A DNA stretch of 32,870 nt from Thiobacillus sp. GTDB taxonomy: Bacteria; Pseudomonadota; Gammaproteobacteria; Burkholderiales; Thiobacillaceae. The number at the start of each line of letters is the position of its first letter. Position 1 is the stretch's first letter. The notes beneath the pieces are model-generated. The model searched no databases, was not told where the DNA came from, and saw only the letters and a program-made list of their open reading frames with translations. Position numbers and translations under genes: made by a program. The stretch is from positions 1 through 32,870 of the forward strand of contig JAABQU010000088.1 of assembly GCA_011391285.1 (NCBI GenBank). The letters are read 5' to 3'. Positions 24,679 through 32,870 of this stretch are shown piece after piece.

Positions 24679-26177
24679 GGCGCGGACTCCCGATAAGTCA
24701 TTTCGATGCTGAAGCGGGCAACCGATGCCCGGGCCGTGTCGGCATTCAGCGTCCTGCCGGTCAGGGTGCTGCTGGAGTCGGCGTTGACCGGACTGGTGTG
24801 GATGCGCACATCGTGAAGCGAGGGTGTCGATCGCAGGGTTTGCATGAAGCGCTCGATGCGCTGCATGGCCGCACGGTAATTGCCGTCGAACGGATCCAGG
24901 GAAGCGTCCAGTTTGATGCGGGTGCCCTGCGCGGAGGTCAGGGTGTCATCGCTCCAGCCCAGGCTTTCCAGCGTGACATCGGGGAAGGCATTCAAGGCCT
25001 GGCCCACCGAAGCGAGCAGTGCAGTGGCATCAGTCGGGCGGTCGGCCAGATGGCGTGCAAGCGAAACGGTCTGAGCCAGCTGTTCGGGCGTGGTCGCTTG
25101 CACGGGAAACGTGCGGGCGATGGCGTGATACCGGGCGTCGAGTTGCTGCTGCTGCTGGGCCATCCGGTGGGCCTGATCGTTCAGGTCCTGCGCATGCAAC
25201 CAGTACGCCGCCGTGATGCCCAGCCCCGCCAGCGCGACGGCTCCGGCAACGGCGTGCAGGCCGCGCCGCCAGCGGAATTCGGTGTGGGCTTGCAGCAGTT
25301 CGGGCGGCGCCAGATTCAGTTGCAGCGGTTCGCCTGCAATGGCGGCCAGCGGTGCGACCTCCGGGGTGGCTGCCAGGAAACTGTCGGGGACTCGAAGTGC
25401 ACGTCCGAGACTTGTCATGTCGATCAGCCGCGTGCTGAACGCGGGGTCGGCATCAAGTTGCGCCTGCGCGCTGTCGAGTTGCCCGCTGGGATCGAGCAGC
25501 AACACGTGCAGGCGCGCTTCGCGCGGCAGAATGCGCTGGCCGGTGAGGTAAAGCTGCGTCTTGGCGATTTCGTCGGCCGCGTTCCCCGGCAACTGGGTGG
25601 GCGTGTCGCTGCTGATCAGGCGCGAAAAACGCAGCAGGCCATTGTGATAATAGGATAGCCGCAGACGGTTGTTGAGGCGATACGCAAGCAGGGTGTGCGG
25701 TTCCTGCAGCCGTAGCCGGGCCAGCAGGTGCTGGCACGCCAGTGCCAGGGGGGTGATGCCGCAAAGCGGCACGCGTTCGCGGTGCAGCACGCTGATCCAC
25801 GGCGTCAGCCAGTCGGCGTCGGTCAGGGCAGCGAGCAAATAGCGGTCGTCGCGACGGCCGGTTGTCTCGCGGACCTGCCGCCAGGCACCGATAAAGCGGG
25901 CGTTGCGGAATACCTGCTTGAGCTTGCGGGCCAACAATTCGTTGCGTGCATCTCCCTGAACGTGAGGCAGGATCTCGCTGCGATAATCCTCGTCCACCGT
26001 GTCGACCACAAGCAGCACCGGCAGCTGGGCATGCTTGGCCACGACCGCGCGGAAGGCAGCCAATCCCGCTGCGCTGGCGGCAAACTCGCCCAGCCAGTGC
26101 ATGTGGCCCGGACGCCAGTCGAGCACGCCGATCTGGCGTGGCGTGGCGAGCAGGATCAGGCGATGGTCGAGCATCAC
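24675..26177 (-). CDS. MSHA biogenesis MshI-like protein (PilM-like plus PilN-like)
   Basis: A 500-residue protein with a cytoplasmic N-terminal region (about 1-285) that looks like an actin-like PilM/GspL fold, one membrane helix (about 307-328, LHAVAGAVALAGLGITAAYWLH), a coiled coil rich in Gln (332-352), and a PilN-like periplasmic domain to the end. This GspL-type fusion would couple the assembly ATPase to the inner-membrane platform. The start is GTG 26177 or ATG 26174, as both overlap the mshG stop; I use the GTG. The catalytic residues of actin-like ATPases are not evident. The MshI name is from layout and position. Confidence 0.65.
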   Translation of the reverse strand: MMLDHRLILLATPRQIGVLDWRPGHMHWLGEFAASAAGLAAFRAVVAKHAQLPVLLVVDTVDEDYRSEILPHVQGDARNELLARKLKQVFRNARFIGAWRQVRETTGRRDDRYLLAALTDADWLTPWISVLHRERVPLCGITPLALACQHLLARLRLQEPHTLLAYRLNNRLRLSYYHNGLLRFSRLISSDTPTQLPGNAADEIAKTQLYLTGQRILPREARLHVLLLDPSGQLDSAQAQLDADPAFSTRLIDMTSLGRALRVPDSFLAATPEVAPLAAIAGEPLQLNLAPPELLQAHTEFRWRRGLHAVAGAVALAGLGITAAYWLHAQDLNDQAHRMAQQQQQLDARYHAIARTFPVQATTPEQLAQTVSLARHLADRPTDATALLASVGQALNAFPDVTLESLGWSDDTLTSAQGTRIKLDASLDPFDGNYRAAMQRIERFMQTLRSTPSLHDVRIHTSPVNADSSSTLTGRTLNADTARASVARFSIEMTYRESAP

Positions 26178-27379
26178 AATGGCAGGTTTCCGATCAGATC
26201 GTAAATCGGCAGCAATACCGACACCAGGATGCCGCCGAGCAGCAGGCCGAGAATGGCGGTGAGCAGCGGCTCAAGGACCCTGAGACCGTTCTCGATCGAG
26301 TCGAGCACTTCGCGGTTATAAAAAAATGTCACGTTATCCAGCGCTTCGTCGAGGGCTCCGGTGGTCTCGCCCACGCGCAGCATGCGGATCACCAGCGGCG
26401 GAAACAGTGCCAGCGATTGAAAGCTTTCCGACAGGCCGCGGCCGTCCGCAATCTGCTGCGAGGCGCGGCGGATGCCGCTGGCGATCACCCGGTTGCCGGC
26501 GACCATCTCGCCCGCCCGCAGGGCTTCGAGAACGGTGACGCCCGATCGGTACATCATGGCCAGCGTATTGGTGAAGCGCGACAGTGCAATTTTTTGCACG
26601 ATCGGCCCGACGACAGGAAGCTGCAATTGGGTGCGGTCCCACCATTCGCGTCCCGTCTCGGTCTGCCTCACCCACAGCGGCAGTCCGATTCCAAGCGACA
26701 GCATCAGCAGCAGGCCGACCAGCCAGTACGACTGCATCGCATTCGAAATGGCCATCAGAATCAGCGTCGGCAGCGGCAGCACCACCCCCATGGTCTCGAC
26801 CAGGGAGAGCACCTGCGGTACCAGGTACAGCATCAAAAACAGGATGGCTGCGCCGACGACGACCAGCACCATCGACGGATAGATCATCAGTCGCTTGGCC
26901 TTGGCAGCAACCTCCTCCTGCCATTTGAGCGATTCGGCCAGGCGATCGAACACCGCATCCAGTAGGCCGGTCTGCTCGCCCGCCCGCACACTGTGGACAA
27001 ATACCGCGCCGAATACGGACGGATGAGCGGCCAGCGCCTGCGACAGCACCTTGCCGCCTTCCAGGTCTTCGAGCAGCGCGGTCAGCACATCGCGAAAGCC
27101 GCGTTTTTCCATGCTGTCGCGCAAGTCGCGTAAACCATCAAGCAGTGGTATTCCGGCGCGCGTGATGTAGCGCATGTGGATGCAGAATGTCACCAGATCG
27201 CGTCGCGTGATGCGTTCGCGCCCGCTGGGGGCATACTGCCGCGACAGTTCGGCGAGCGTGACGAGGTCCAGCCCCATGCGTTTGAGGCGCAGTTCGAGGT
27301 CGACGTCGTTGACAGCCGAGAGCGTGCCCTTGACGGTGCGGCCGGTCTGGTCAATGGCGCGGTAGTCGAAGAAGGGCAT
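26174..27379 (-). CDS. mshG: Type II secretion/type IV pilus inner-membrane platform protein MshG
   Basis: A 401-residue polytopic protein of the GspF/PilC family, with two copies of the T2SSF domain (about 70-190 and 270-395) and three membrane segments. The start MPFFDYRAIDQTGRTVKGTLSA is the family's normal N-terminus. It forms the rotor-like platform on which the MshE ATPase acts. It follows mshE by 19 bp. Confidence 0.93.
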   Translation of the reverse strand: MPFFDYRAIDQTGRTVKGTLSAVNDVDLELRLKRMGLDLVTLAELSRQYAPSGRERITRRDLVTFCIHMRYITRAGIPLLDGLRDLRDSMEKRGFRDVLTALLEDLEGGKVLSQALAAHPSVFGAVFVHSVRAGEQTGLLDAVFDRLAESLKWQEEVAAKAKRLMIYPSMVLVVVGAAILFLMLYLVPQVLSLVETMGVVLPLPTLILMAISNAMQSYWLVGLLLMLSLGIGLPLWVRQTETGREWWDRTQLQLPVVGPIVQKIALSRFTNTLAMMYRSGVTVLEALRAGEMVAGNRVIASGIRRASQQIADGRGLSESFQSLALFPPLVIRMLRVGETTGALDEALDNVTFFYNREVLDSIENGLRVLEPLLTAILGLLLGGILVSVLLPIYDLIGNLPL

Positions 27380-27398
27380 GGTCAGGCGAGTCCCATCT

Positions 27399-29096
27399 TT
27401 ACACCCGAGCCGTCAAATCCACCACCCGCGCCACTTCCGCCAGCGAGGTCACGCCATCGCGCACGCGCTGGATGCCGTCTTCTGCCAGCGGGTGATAGCC
27501 ATGCTCGAGTGCCGCGCGGCGGATTTCGTGCAGGGGCGCATGGTTGGCCACCAGTTCATCCAGCTCGGGGTCCATGCGCAGCAGCTCGATCAGCGCCAGC
27601 CGCCCCCTGTAGCCCTTGTGGCTGCATTGAGGGCAGCCGACCGGGCGATAGATCTGCGGCGGCCGGGCGGGGTCGGCGCCGAGTATGCGCGCCTCATTTT
27701 CATCCGGCGTGTAGGCTTCCCTGCAGTGCGGACACAGCTTGCGTACCAGGCGCTGGGCGACGACACCGATGATATTGCCTGACAGGATGCCGGGCTGGAT
27801 GCCGATGTCCATCAGGCGCGGGAACACGCCGAGCGCGGAGTTCGTGTGCAGCGTGGTGAATACCTGGTGGCCGGTCATGGCCGCGCGGAAGGCCATTTCG
27901 GCGGTGTCCTTGTCGCGAATTTCACCAACCAAGATGATGTCCGGGTCCTGCCGCATGATGGAGCGGATGCCGTTGGCGAAATCGAGCTTGAGCGTTTCGT
28001 TGACCGAACTCTGGCGCATCAGCGTGACCGGGTATTCGACCGGATCTTCCAGCGTCATGATGTTGACGGTCTCGTCGTTAAGGTGCGACAGCATCGAGTA
28101 CAGCGTGGTGGTCTTACCCGAACCTGTGGGGCCGGTGACGACCAGGATGCCTTCCGGGCGCGCCATCATCAGTTGCAGTTCGCGCAGGGCGTCGTCGGTG
28201 AAGCCCATCTGCTCCAGCGGCATGATGGATTTTTCGCGGTCGAGGATGCGCAGCACCAGGTTCTCGCCGTGGATGCCTGGCTGCGAGGAGACGCGGAAAT
28301 CGATCGGGCGGCCGTTCAGCGTGAGCGACATGCGGCCGTCCTGAGGCGCGCGCGTCTCGGCGATGTTCATCCCGGACAGCACTTTCAGACGCACCAGGAT
28401 GCCCGGCCAGTAGGTCTTGTGCAGGCTGCGGATCTGTTCAAGAACGCCGTCCACACGATAACGAATACGCAGGAAGGCATGCTCGGGCTCGAAGTGAATG
28501 TCGGAGGACTCGCGCTTCACCGCGTCGGTCAAGAGCGCGCCGACCAGCCGCACCACCGGCTGGGTGTATTCCTCGGTCTCGGGATTGAGGCTGGCGTAAT
28601 CGACCTCGCCGGTCTCGATCTCGCGCAGGATGCCGTCGAGCGAAAGGTCGAAGCCGTAGAACTTGTCGATGCACTCCAGCAACTGCGCCTCGCTCGCCAG
28701 CAGGGTGTCGATTTCGAGCTGCCCACCGAAGGAGGCTTTCAGCTGGTCGAGCGCGACTACGTTGAACATGTCGGTGGTCGCCAGCGTCAGCACGTTGCGC
28801 GCGGCGTCATGCGCAATCGGCAGCAGATGGTGGCGGCGGGCGAACTCCTCGGGCACCAGTTGCAGCGCCTCCGGGTCGGCTACCACCTGGGTGAGATCGA
28901 TGCCCTGACTGCCGAGTGCGTTGGCGAGCTGGTCGCGCAGCACCGCCTCGGTCATGAAGCCCAGCGCGACCAACTGACGGCCGATCGGCAGACCGGTTGC
29001 CTTCTGTTCCTTCAGGCCGATGCGCAGCTGGTCGAGCGTGATGAGCCCTTGCGAGACCAGGGTTTCGCCCATGCGGAGTTTCTTGCGTCTTTCCAT
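27399..29096 (-). CDS. mshE: MSHA pilus assembly ATPase MshE (GspE/PilB family)
   Basis: A 565-residue hexameric ATPase that powers pilus extension. The N-terminal MshEN region has 'LRMGETLVSQGLITLDQL' and a repeat 'IGRQLVALGFMTEAVL' (about 7-60), fitting the two half-motifs that bind cyclic-di-GMP in Vibrio MshE. The catalytic part has Walker A GPTGSGKT (322-329), the Asp box, Walker B DIILVGEIRD (386-395), the His box with TLHTNS, and a zinc module of two CPxC motifs (Cys455/458 and Cys488/491). Extension driven by c-di-GMP is inferred from the motif. Confidence 0.93.
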   Translation of the reverse strand: MERRKKLRMGETLVSQGLITLDQLRIGLKEQKATGLPIGRQLVALGFMTEAVLRDQLANALGSQGIDLTQVVADPEALQLVPEEFARRHHLLPIAHDAARNVLTLATTDMFNVVALDQLKASFGGQLEIDTLLASEAQLLECIDKFYGFDLSLDGILREIETGEVDYASLNPETEEYTQPVVRLVGALLTDAVKRESSDIHFEPEHAFLRIRYRVDGVLEQIRSLHKTYWPGILVRLKVLSGMNIAETRAPQDGRMSLTLNGRPIDFRVSSQPGIHGENLVLRILDREKSIMPLEQMGFTDDALRELQLMMARPEGILVVTGPTGSGKTTTLYSMLSHLNDETVNIMTLEDPVEYPVTLMRQSSVNETLKLDFANGIRSIMRQDPDIILVGEIRDKDTAEMAFRAAMTGHQVFTTLHTNSALGVFPRLMDIGIQPGILSGNIIGVVAQRLVRKLCPHCREAYTPDENEARILGADPARPPQIYRPVGCPQCSHKGYRGRLALIELLRMDPELDELVANHAPLHEIRRAALEHGYHPLAEDGIQRVRDGVTSLAEVARVVDLTARV

Positions 29097-29105
29097 GGGT
29101 GGGAC

Positions 29106-30206
29106 TCAGCGCGCCGATTTCAGCAGTTGCACACGCGATTCGGCCTGCACACGGTCGAAACGGTGCGCACCCCTGCCGGCGAGCGCTTTTTCGTAATACG
29201 TCAGTGCCGCCGGATATTGGTGCAACTGGTCGAGACTGACCGCCAGGTTGAAAGCGTAATCGGCGTTTTCCGGTGCGCCACGATACGCCTCGAAGTAGGC
29301 GGCCTGGGCGTCGTTCCAGCGCCCCTGCTCGGCGTAGAGGTTGCCCAGGGTCTGGTAGAGGTGCGGGCTGGGCTCGCGCTCGATCAGCAGTTTGAGGCGG
29401 CTTTCGGTAGCCTGGCTGTCCGTGTTGCCGAGCAGGTCGAGCAGCGCGCCCTGGGCCGTCGCATTGCGCGGATCGAGGTCGAGCACTTCGCGATACAGGC
29501 GCTGCGCATCCGTCTCGCGGTTTTGCACATTGGCGATCGCCGCCAGTCCAAGCAAGGCATCCACGTTGCGCGTACGGGCGGTGGCCTGGGTATAGAGCCG
29601 CTGCGCGTCGTCCAGTGCGCCGCGCTGATAGGCCGCATAGGCCTGGGTGAGCAGCGTGGTGTGCGCGTCAGGCTGGAACAGCGGCAGCGCAGCCGACCCC
29701 GGTGCCGTGCTGCGCGCGGACGGGGCGCCACGGTCTGGACGCGGCTGCGGTGCAGCAAGGGCGGGGGCCTGGGGCGCTGTCTCGGCGGGTGGGACAGCGG
29801 GTGCAGGCGATGGAGACGACGCGGGTTCCGCCGCGACGGGATAGACGGGGGCGGCAGGGGCTATGGGCGTGCCGACGATGGCCTGAGCGGGCATGACGGC
29901 GGCCGGCGGCTGCAGGGAAAAATAAAGGTAGATCCCGTAGCCCAGCGCAACCAGCGCGGCCAGCAGCGCGGTGAGCGGCACCAGCGAGAGTCGCGGCCAG
30001 CGGAAAGCAGGGGCAAGCTTCGCTTCGGCTGAATGTCCGCTGCTGCCGAATACCAGGGGTGGCGGTTCCACCCATTCGCGTTCCTCGGCGACACTTTGCG
30101 AGCCGAGGGGCTCCAGTTCGAGATCGCCCTCATCCCGGCTGTTGGCCGCAGACTTGCCCGCATTCGTAGCTTCGGCCTGCTTCAGGGCTTTGAGCAACAG
30201 ACTCAA
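29106..30206 (-). CDS. mshN: MSHA biogenesis MshN-like TPR protein
   Basis: A 366-residue protein: a short cytoplasmic segment with the conserved start SLLLKALKQAE, one membrane helix (about 73-98), a Pro- and Ala-rich linker (about 100-165) and a periplasmic array of TPR repeats (about 175-360). TPR units are clear in 'AYAAYQRGALDDAQRLYTQA' and 'YQTLGNLYAEQGRWNDAQAA'. In MSHA loci MshN sits between MshL and MshE as here and is thought to help assembly. It overlaps the mshL stop by four bases. Confidence 0.82.
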   Translation of the reverse strand: MSLLLKALKQAEATNAGKSAANSRDEGDLELEPLGSQSVAEEREWVEPPPLVFGSSGHSAEAKLAPAFRWPRLSLVPLTALLAALVALGYGIYLYFSLQPPAAVMPAQAIVGTPIAPAAPVYPVAAEPASSPSPAPAVPPAETAPQAPALAAPQPRPDRGAPSARSTAPGSAALPLFQPDAHTTLLTQAYAAYQRGALDDAQRLYTQATARTRNVDALLGLAAIANVQNRETDAQRLYREVLDLDPRNATAQGALLDLLGNTDSQATESRLKLLIEREPSPHLYQTLGNLYAEQGRWNDAQAAYFEAYRGAPENADYAFNLAVSLDQLHQYPAALTYYEKALAGRGAHRFDRVQAESRVQLLKSAR

Positions 30207-31984
30207 GGCGTGCTCCGTGCACTGCTCGGCAACAGGCGCTGGAACTGCCGCAGATCCTCACTTTCCAGCGTGGGGTTGGATACCACGATGGGCCGCAGAA
30301 AGATCACCAGTTCGTTCTGGCTGTTGATGCGCTCGTGCTGGCCGAATATCGCGCCGACCCCTTCCGGGCGAGACAGTCCGGGGATGCCATCGCGCGCGTC
30401 CTGCCTGTCGTCCAGGATCAGGCCGCCGAGAATGACGGTCTGTCCGCTGCGCACCTGCAGCAGCGATTCCATCTCGCGCACCTGGATGATCGGCACGCTG
30501 TTGGTGACGCCGGCGTCTTTCAGGTCGGGGTTGGGGTCCTGCACCGAGCCGACCTGGCGCGAGATGGTGGGACGCACGGTGAGCGACACCATGCCGTTCT
30601 CGTTGATCTGCGGCAGCACCGACATGACGATGCCGACCGGCACGGTTTGCGGGGTGGTGGTGTAGGTGGTGGTCGTGCCGACGTTGGCAGTGGAAATGGT
30701 GTCGGCCTTGACGGTGAAATACACCAGATTGTTGACGACCTTGAGCAGGGCGGTCTGGTTGTTCAATGCCATCAGCTTGGGGCTGGAGAGGACGCGGGTG
30801 TTGCCGAAGGACTCAAGCAGGTCGATCGCCGCGGTGAAACCGTTGCTGCCTGAATTGGTGTAGGTGGCCTGAATGAAGGGTGTCAGCGCCCCTGCCAGCG
30901 CGTTGGTGCCGCCGCCCAAGGTGTTGATGGACCAGCCGGTCGCGCCCTGCAAGGCCTTCGACCAGTCGATGCCCATGCGGTATTGATCCTTGAGCGCGAC
31001 TTCCACGATGGTCGCTTCGATCAGCACTTGCCGTTGTGCCGACTGCATGACGCGGTCGAGATACTGCTGGACCAGTTCCTGCTGCTTGGCTGTTCCCAGA
31101 ACGGTGATGGTGCCCGCCACCGGGTTGACTGCGACATCGTATTTGCCGTCTCCGATCGGTTGGTTGGCGAAGGCTGCAGTAAACAGATTGGCGGCCCCGG
31201 CGCCCGCCTTGCTGGCCGCTTCGGCCTGCGACACCCGCTCGGAACGGGCGGCTTTTTCAGCGTCCAGCCGTGCGGCACGTTCCTCGTTGCTCTGCGTGAC
31301 AGCACGGGTGCCGGCCAGGATGGTGCGGATGTTGTCGGCCAGCACGCTCCACAGGTCGTTGTTGGATTCGCTGGCGACCGTGGTGGTGGACGAGTTGCCA
31401 GTGGACGAGTTGCCGCCCCCCATGCTGGAGGTGGCACCGCCGGTTCCGGTGCTGATGCTGCCGCCGCCGGTACTGGCGATCTCGGCTGCCACCCCGACGC
31501 TGGACGTGGTGTTGCGCGTGACGTTGACGTAGTTGACCGCGTAGGTCTTGGTATAGGGCGTGTCCGGCATGACCGACACGGTGCGGCCGTTCATTTCGTA
31601 GCGCAGGTTGGCCTGCCGCGCGATACGGTCGAGGATGGCAGGCAGGGGTTCCTGAACGGCGTTGAGCGAGACGGTTCCGGTGATGCCCGGATGCAGGTCG
31701 ATGTTGTATTCGGTGTCGCGCGCGATGGAAAACAGCAGGTCTTTCACCGGCACGTCATTGACCACCACCGTGTAGGTCGGCACCGGTGCGCTCGGCTTGG
31801 GCGGGGATAGCGCGGGCGCCGCCCTAACCGGTGCGGGCGGTGGTGCCAGCACGGCGGGCTGACTGGGTTGGTTGATGTGTCCGGGCGAAGTGTCGAACGC
31901 CAGGGGCGGCACGCAGCCGCCCAATAGCACCAGGCTGGCGAGAGCCAGGGTCGTCGGTAGCGGGCGTTTCAACACAGCGTTCAT
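30203..31984 (-). CDS. mshL: Outer-membrane secretin MshL
   Basis: A 593-residue lipoprotein secretin. The signal ends in the lipobox LGGC with lipidated Cys24. An STN-like segment (about 70-165, 'VVVNDVPVKDLLFSIARDTEYNIDLHP...') is followed by a Ser/Thr/Gly-rich insert (about 170-210) typical of MshL, an N1-like domain and the C-terminal secretin pore (about 330-580), ending with 'ELVIFLRPIVVSNPTL'. It forms the gated channel through which the pilus leaves the cell. It overlaps mshM by four bases. Confidence 0.92.
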   Translation of the reverse strand: MNAVLKRPLPTTLALASLVLLGGCVPPLAFDTSPGHINQPSQPAVLAPPPAPVRAAPALSPPKPSAPVPTYTVVVNDVPVKDLLFSIARDTEYNIDLHPGITGTVSLNAVQEPLPAILDRIARQANLRYEMNGRTVSVMPDTPYTKTYAVNYVNVTRNTTSSVGVAAEIASTGGGSISTGTGGATSSMGGGNSSTGNSSTTTVASESNNDLWSVLADNIRTILAGTRAVTQSNEERAARLDAEKAARSERVSQAEAASKAGAGAANLFTAAFANQPIGDGKYDVAVNPVAGTITVLGTAKQQELVQQYLDRVMQSAQRQVLIEATIVEVALKDQYRMGIDWSKALQGATGWSINTLGGGTNALAGALTPFIQATYTNSGSNGFTAAIDLLESFGNTRVLSSPKLMALNNQTALLKVVNNLVYFTVKADTISTANVGTTTTYTTTPQTVPVGIVMSVLPQINENGMVSLTVRPTISRQVGSVQDPNPDLKDAGVTNSVPIIQVREMESLLQVRSGQTVILGGLILDDRQDARDGIPGLSRPEGVGAIFGQHERINSQNELVIFLRPIVVSNPTLESEDLRQFQRLLPSSARSTP

Positions 31985-32870
31985 TGCGATCCAGTAGGTA
32001 GGACTACGCTGCGCATTTTTCGGACCGTGCGCAGAAACGGCTCGCTTGCTGGCATGGCCGGCAGCGCGCGCAGTGCCACCATGGCCGTTTCACGGTCAGG
32101 GAATTCGCCTGCAAGAATCATCCAGGCAGGCCTGCCCTGGCTCAGGCCGTGCAATACCCGTACCGGCTGCGGGGCGGCGGCATTCAAACTTCCCAGTAAT
32201 ACGGCTGCTGCGGCGGCTTCTTTAGCCGATGCCACCTGGATGACGTGGGTGTCGGGCGCGGCGGCGGCGAGCCAGCGCTGGGTTTGCCGGGCCAGTTCGG
32301 TCACGTCGGGTGCGGGTGGCGTGGGGGAAGCGGGTGTCAGGGCGGACACCGGCGTGGCGGGAAGAGGGGGGGGCTGCGTCAAGACCTGCCACCCAATGAA
32401 GCCCAGCAGACTCAGCACCGCTGCGAGGCCCGCGCCCAGCCAGGGCCAGTGGCGCTGGCCAGTGTGTCGGGCCGGCGTCGCGCGGGTCGGCTGCATGTCG
32501 GCGTCGCCTGCTGCGGCTTCCAGGTGGGCCGAGGTCAGGGTATGGGTTTGTCCGGCATAGGCCGCCAGCAGGGTTTTGTCGGCCAGCACATTGATCCGTC
32601 GCGACAGACCGCCGGAGAGCTTCGTCATGCGCGCGATGAGTGCCGGCTGAAACAGGTCGGGCCCGCGATAGCCCGCCACCGCCAGCCGCGCGCGCAGGTA
32701 GGCGGCGACTTCGGTTTCCGTCAGGGGCGACAGGTTCAGGCTCAGGGTGATGCGGTCCTTCAACTGGCGGATGCTCGGATCGGCCAGTTGCGCGTCGAGT
32801 TCGGGCTGGCCGAACAGCACGATCTGCAGCAGCTTGTCGGTGGCGGTTTCCAGATTGGTCAGCAGCCGCA
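31981..32870 (-). CDS. mshM: MSHA biogenesis MshM-like AAA ATPase with C-terminal SPOR-like domain, 3' part
   Basis: The reading frame runs off the right edge; 295 residues are visible and the Walker A and B part is missing. The visible start (about 'RLLTNLETATDKLLQIVLFGQPELD') is the sensor I region of ExeA/GspA-type ATPases, and 'RINVLADKTLLAAYA' is the sensor II helix. One membrane helix follows (about 32386-32456). The final 85 or so residues ('HVIQVASAKEAAAAAVLLG' and 'RPAWMILAGEFPDRETAMVALRALP') match the pattern of SPOR domains like that of DamX, which bind denuded peptidoglycan. This architecture would tether the pilus to the cell wall. MshM in other species usually lacks a SPOR region, as far as I know. 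Confidence 0.8.
   Translation of the reverse strand, partial: RLLTNLETATDKLLQIVLFGQPELDAQLADPSIRQLKDRITLSLNLSPLTETEVAAYLRARLAVAGYRGPDLFQPALIARMTKLSGGLSRRINVLADKTLLAAYAGQTHTLTSAHLEAAAGDADMQPTRATPARHTGQRHWPWLGAGLAAVLSLLGFIGWQVLTQPPPLPATPVSALTPASPTPPAPDVTELARQTQRWLAAAAPDTHVIQVASAKEAAAAAVLLGSLNAAAPQPVRVLHGLSQGRPAWMILAGEFPDRETAMVALRALPAMPASEPFLRTVRKMRSVVLPTGSQ

Noticed and set aside
27846..30032. 728-residue open frame on the plus strand
   Set aside because: It is antisense to mshE and mshN, which have clear motifs. Long antisense frames are common in GC-rich DNA, and its His/Arg/Gln-rich composition is not that of a real protein.

Overview
This is GC-rich chromosomal DNA of a betaproteobacterium. 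The gene order kdsD-kdsC-lptC-lptA-lptB-rpoN-hpf-ptsN-hprK-rapZ, the dnaX-ybaB-recR block after a 4.5S RNA gene, and an MSHA-type pilus cluster all fit that class. A Thiobacillus-like or Sulfuricella-like autotroph is my best guess, from gene order and protein style only. I see no insertion sequence, phage, CRISPR array, tRNA or rRNA.

Layout. (1) 1-832, minus: 5' part of a PilZ/DUF1631 gene, running off the left edge. (2) 833-7379, plus: a Phe/Tyr-rich leader peptide with an attenuator-type terminator, then aroG, 4.5S RNA, a 21-bp perfect inverted repeat, dnaX, ybaB, recR, purB and a thioredoxin-TPR protein. (3) 7387-18790, minus: a nearly unbroken run. Read in the direction of transcription it encodes Kdo synthesis and LPS transport (kdsD, kdsC, lptC, lptA, lptB), sigma-54 (rpoN), ribosome hibernation (hpf), nitrogen-PTS/HPr kinase/RapZ (ptsN, hprK, rapZ), a NusG-II/Gx-transporter pair, ubiX, a LON-domain protein, a flavin-split-barrel protein, a small lipoprotein, DUF2905 and greB. 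(4) 18895-20865, plus: a CPA2 cation/proton antiporter with an RCK domain. (5) 20887-23526: a minus-strand pilin gene and a divergent plus-strand membrane histidine kinase. (6) 23597-32870, minus: an MSHA pilus operon in the order mshM (partial), L, N, E, G, I-like, J-like, K-like, with most junctions overlapping by 1-4 bases.

Regulatory links. The pilin has a full-consensus sigma-54 promoter with an IHF-like site upstream, and rpoN lies 6 kb away. rpoN carries a second sigma-54-like site just before its own start codon, which suggests autoregulation. MshE keeps an N-terminal MshEN-type domain and the left-edge protein keeps PilZ-like motifs, so cyclic-di-GMP may act on the pilus. The visible part of MshM ends in a SPOR-like, possibly peptidoglycan-binding, domain. 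The most distinctive sequence-level signals are the aroG attenuator, the two sigma-54 sites and several perfect inverted repeats between genes.
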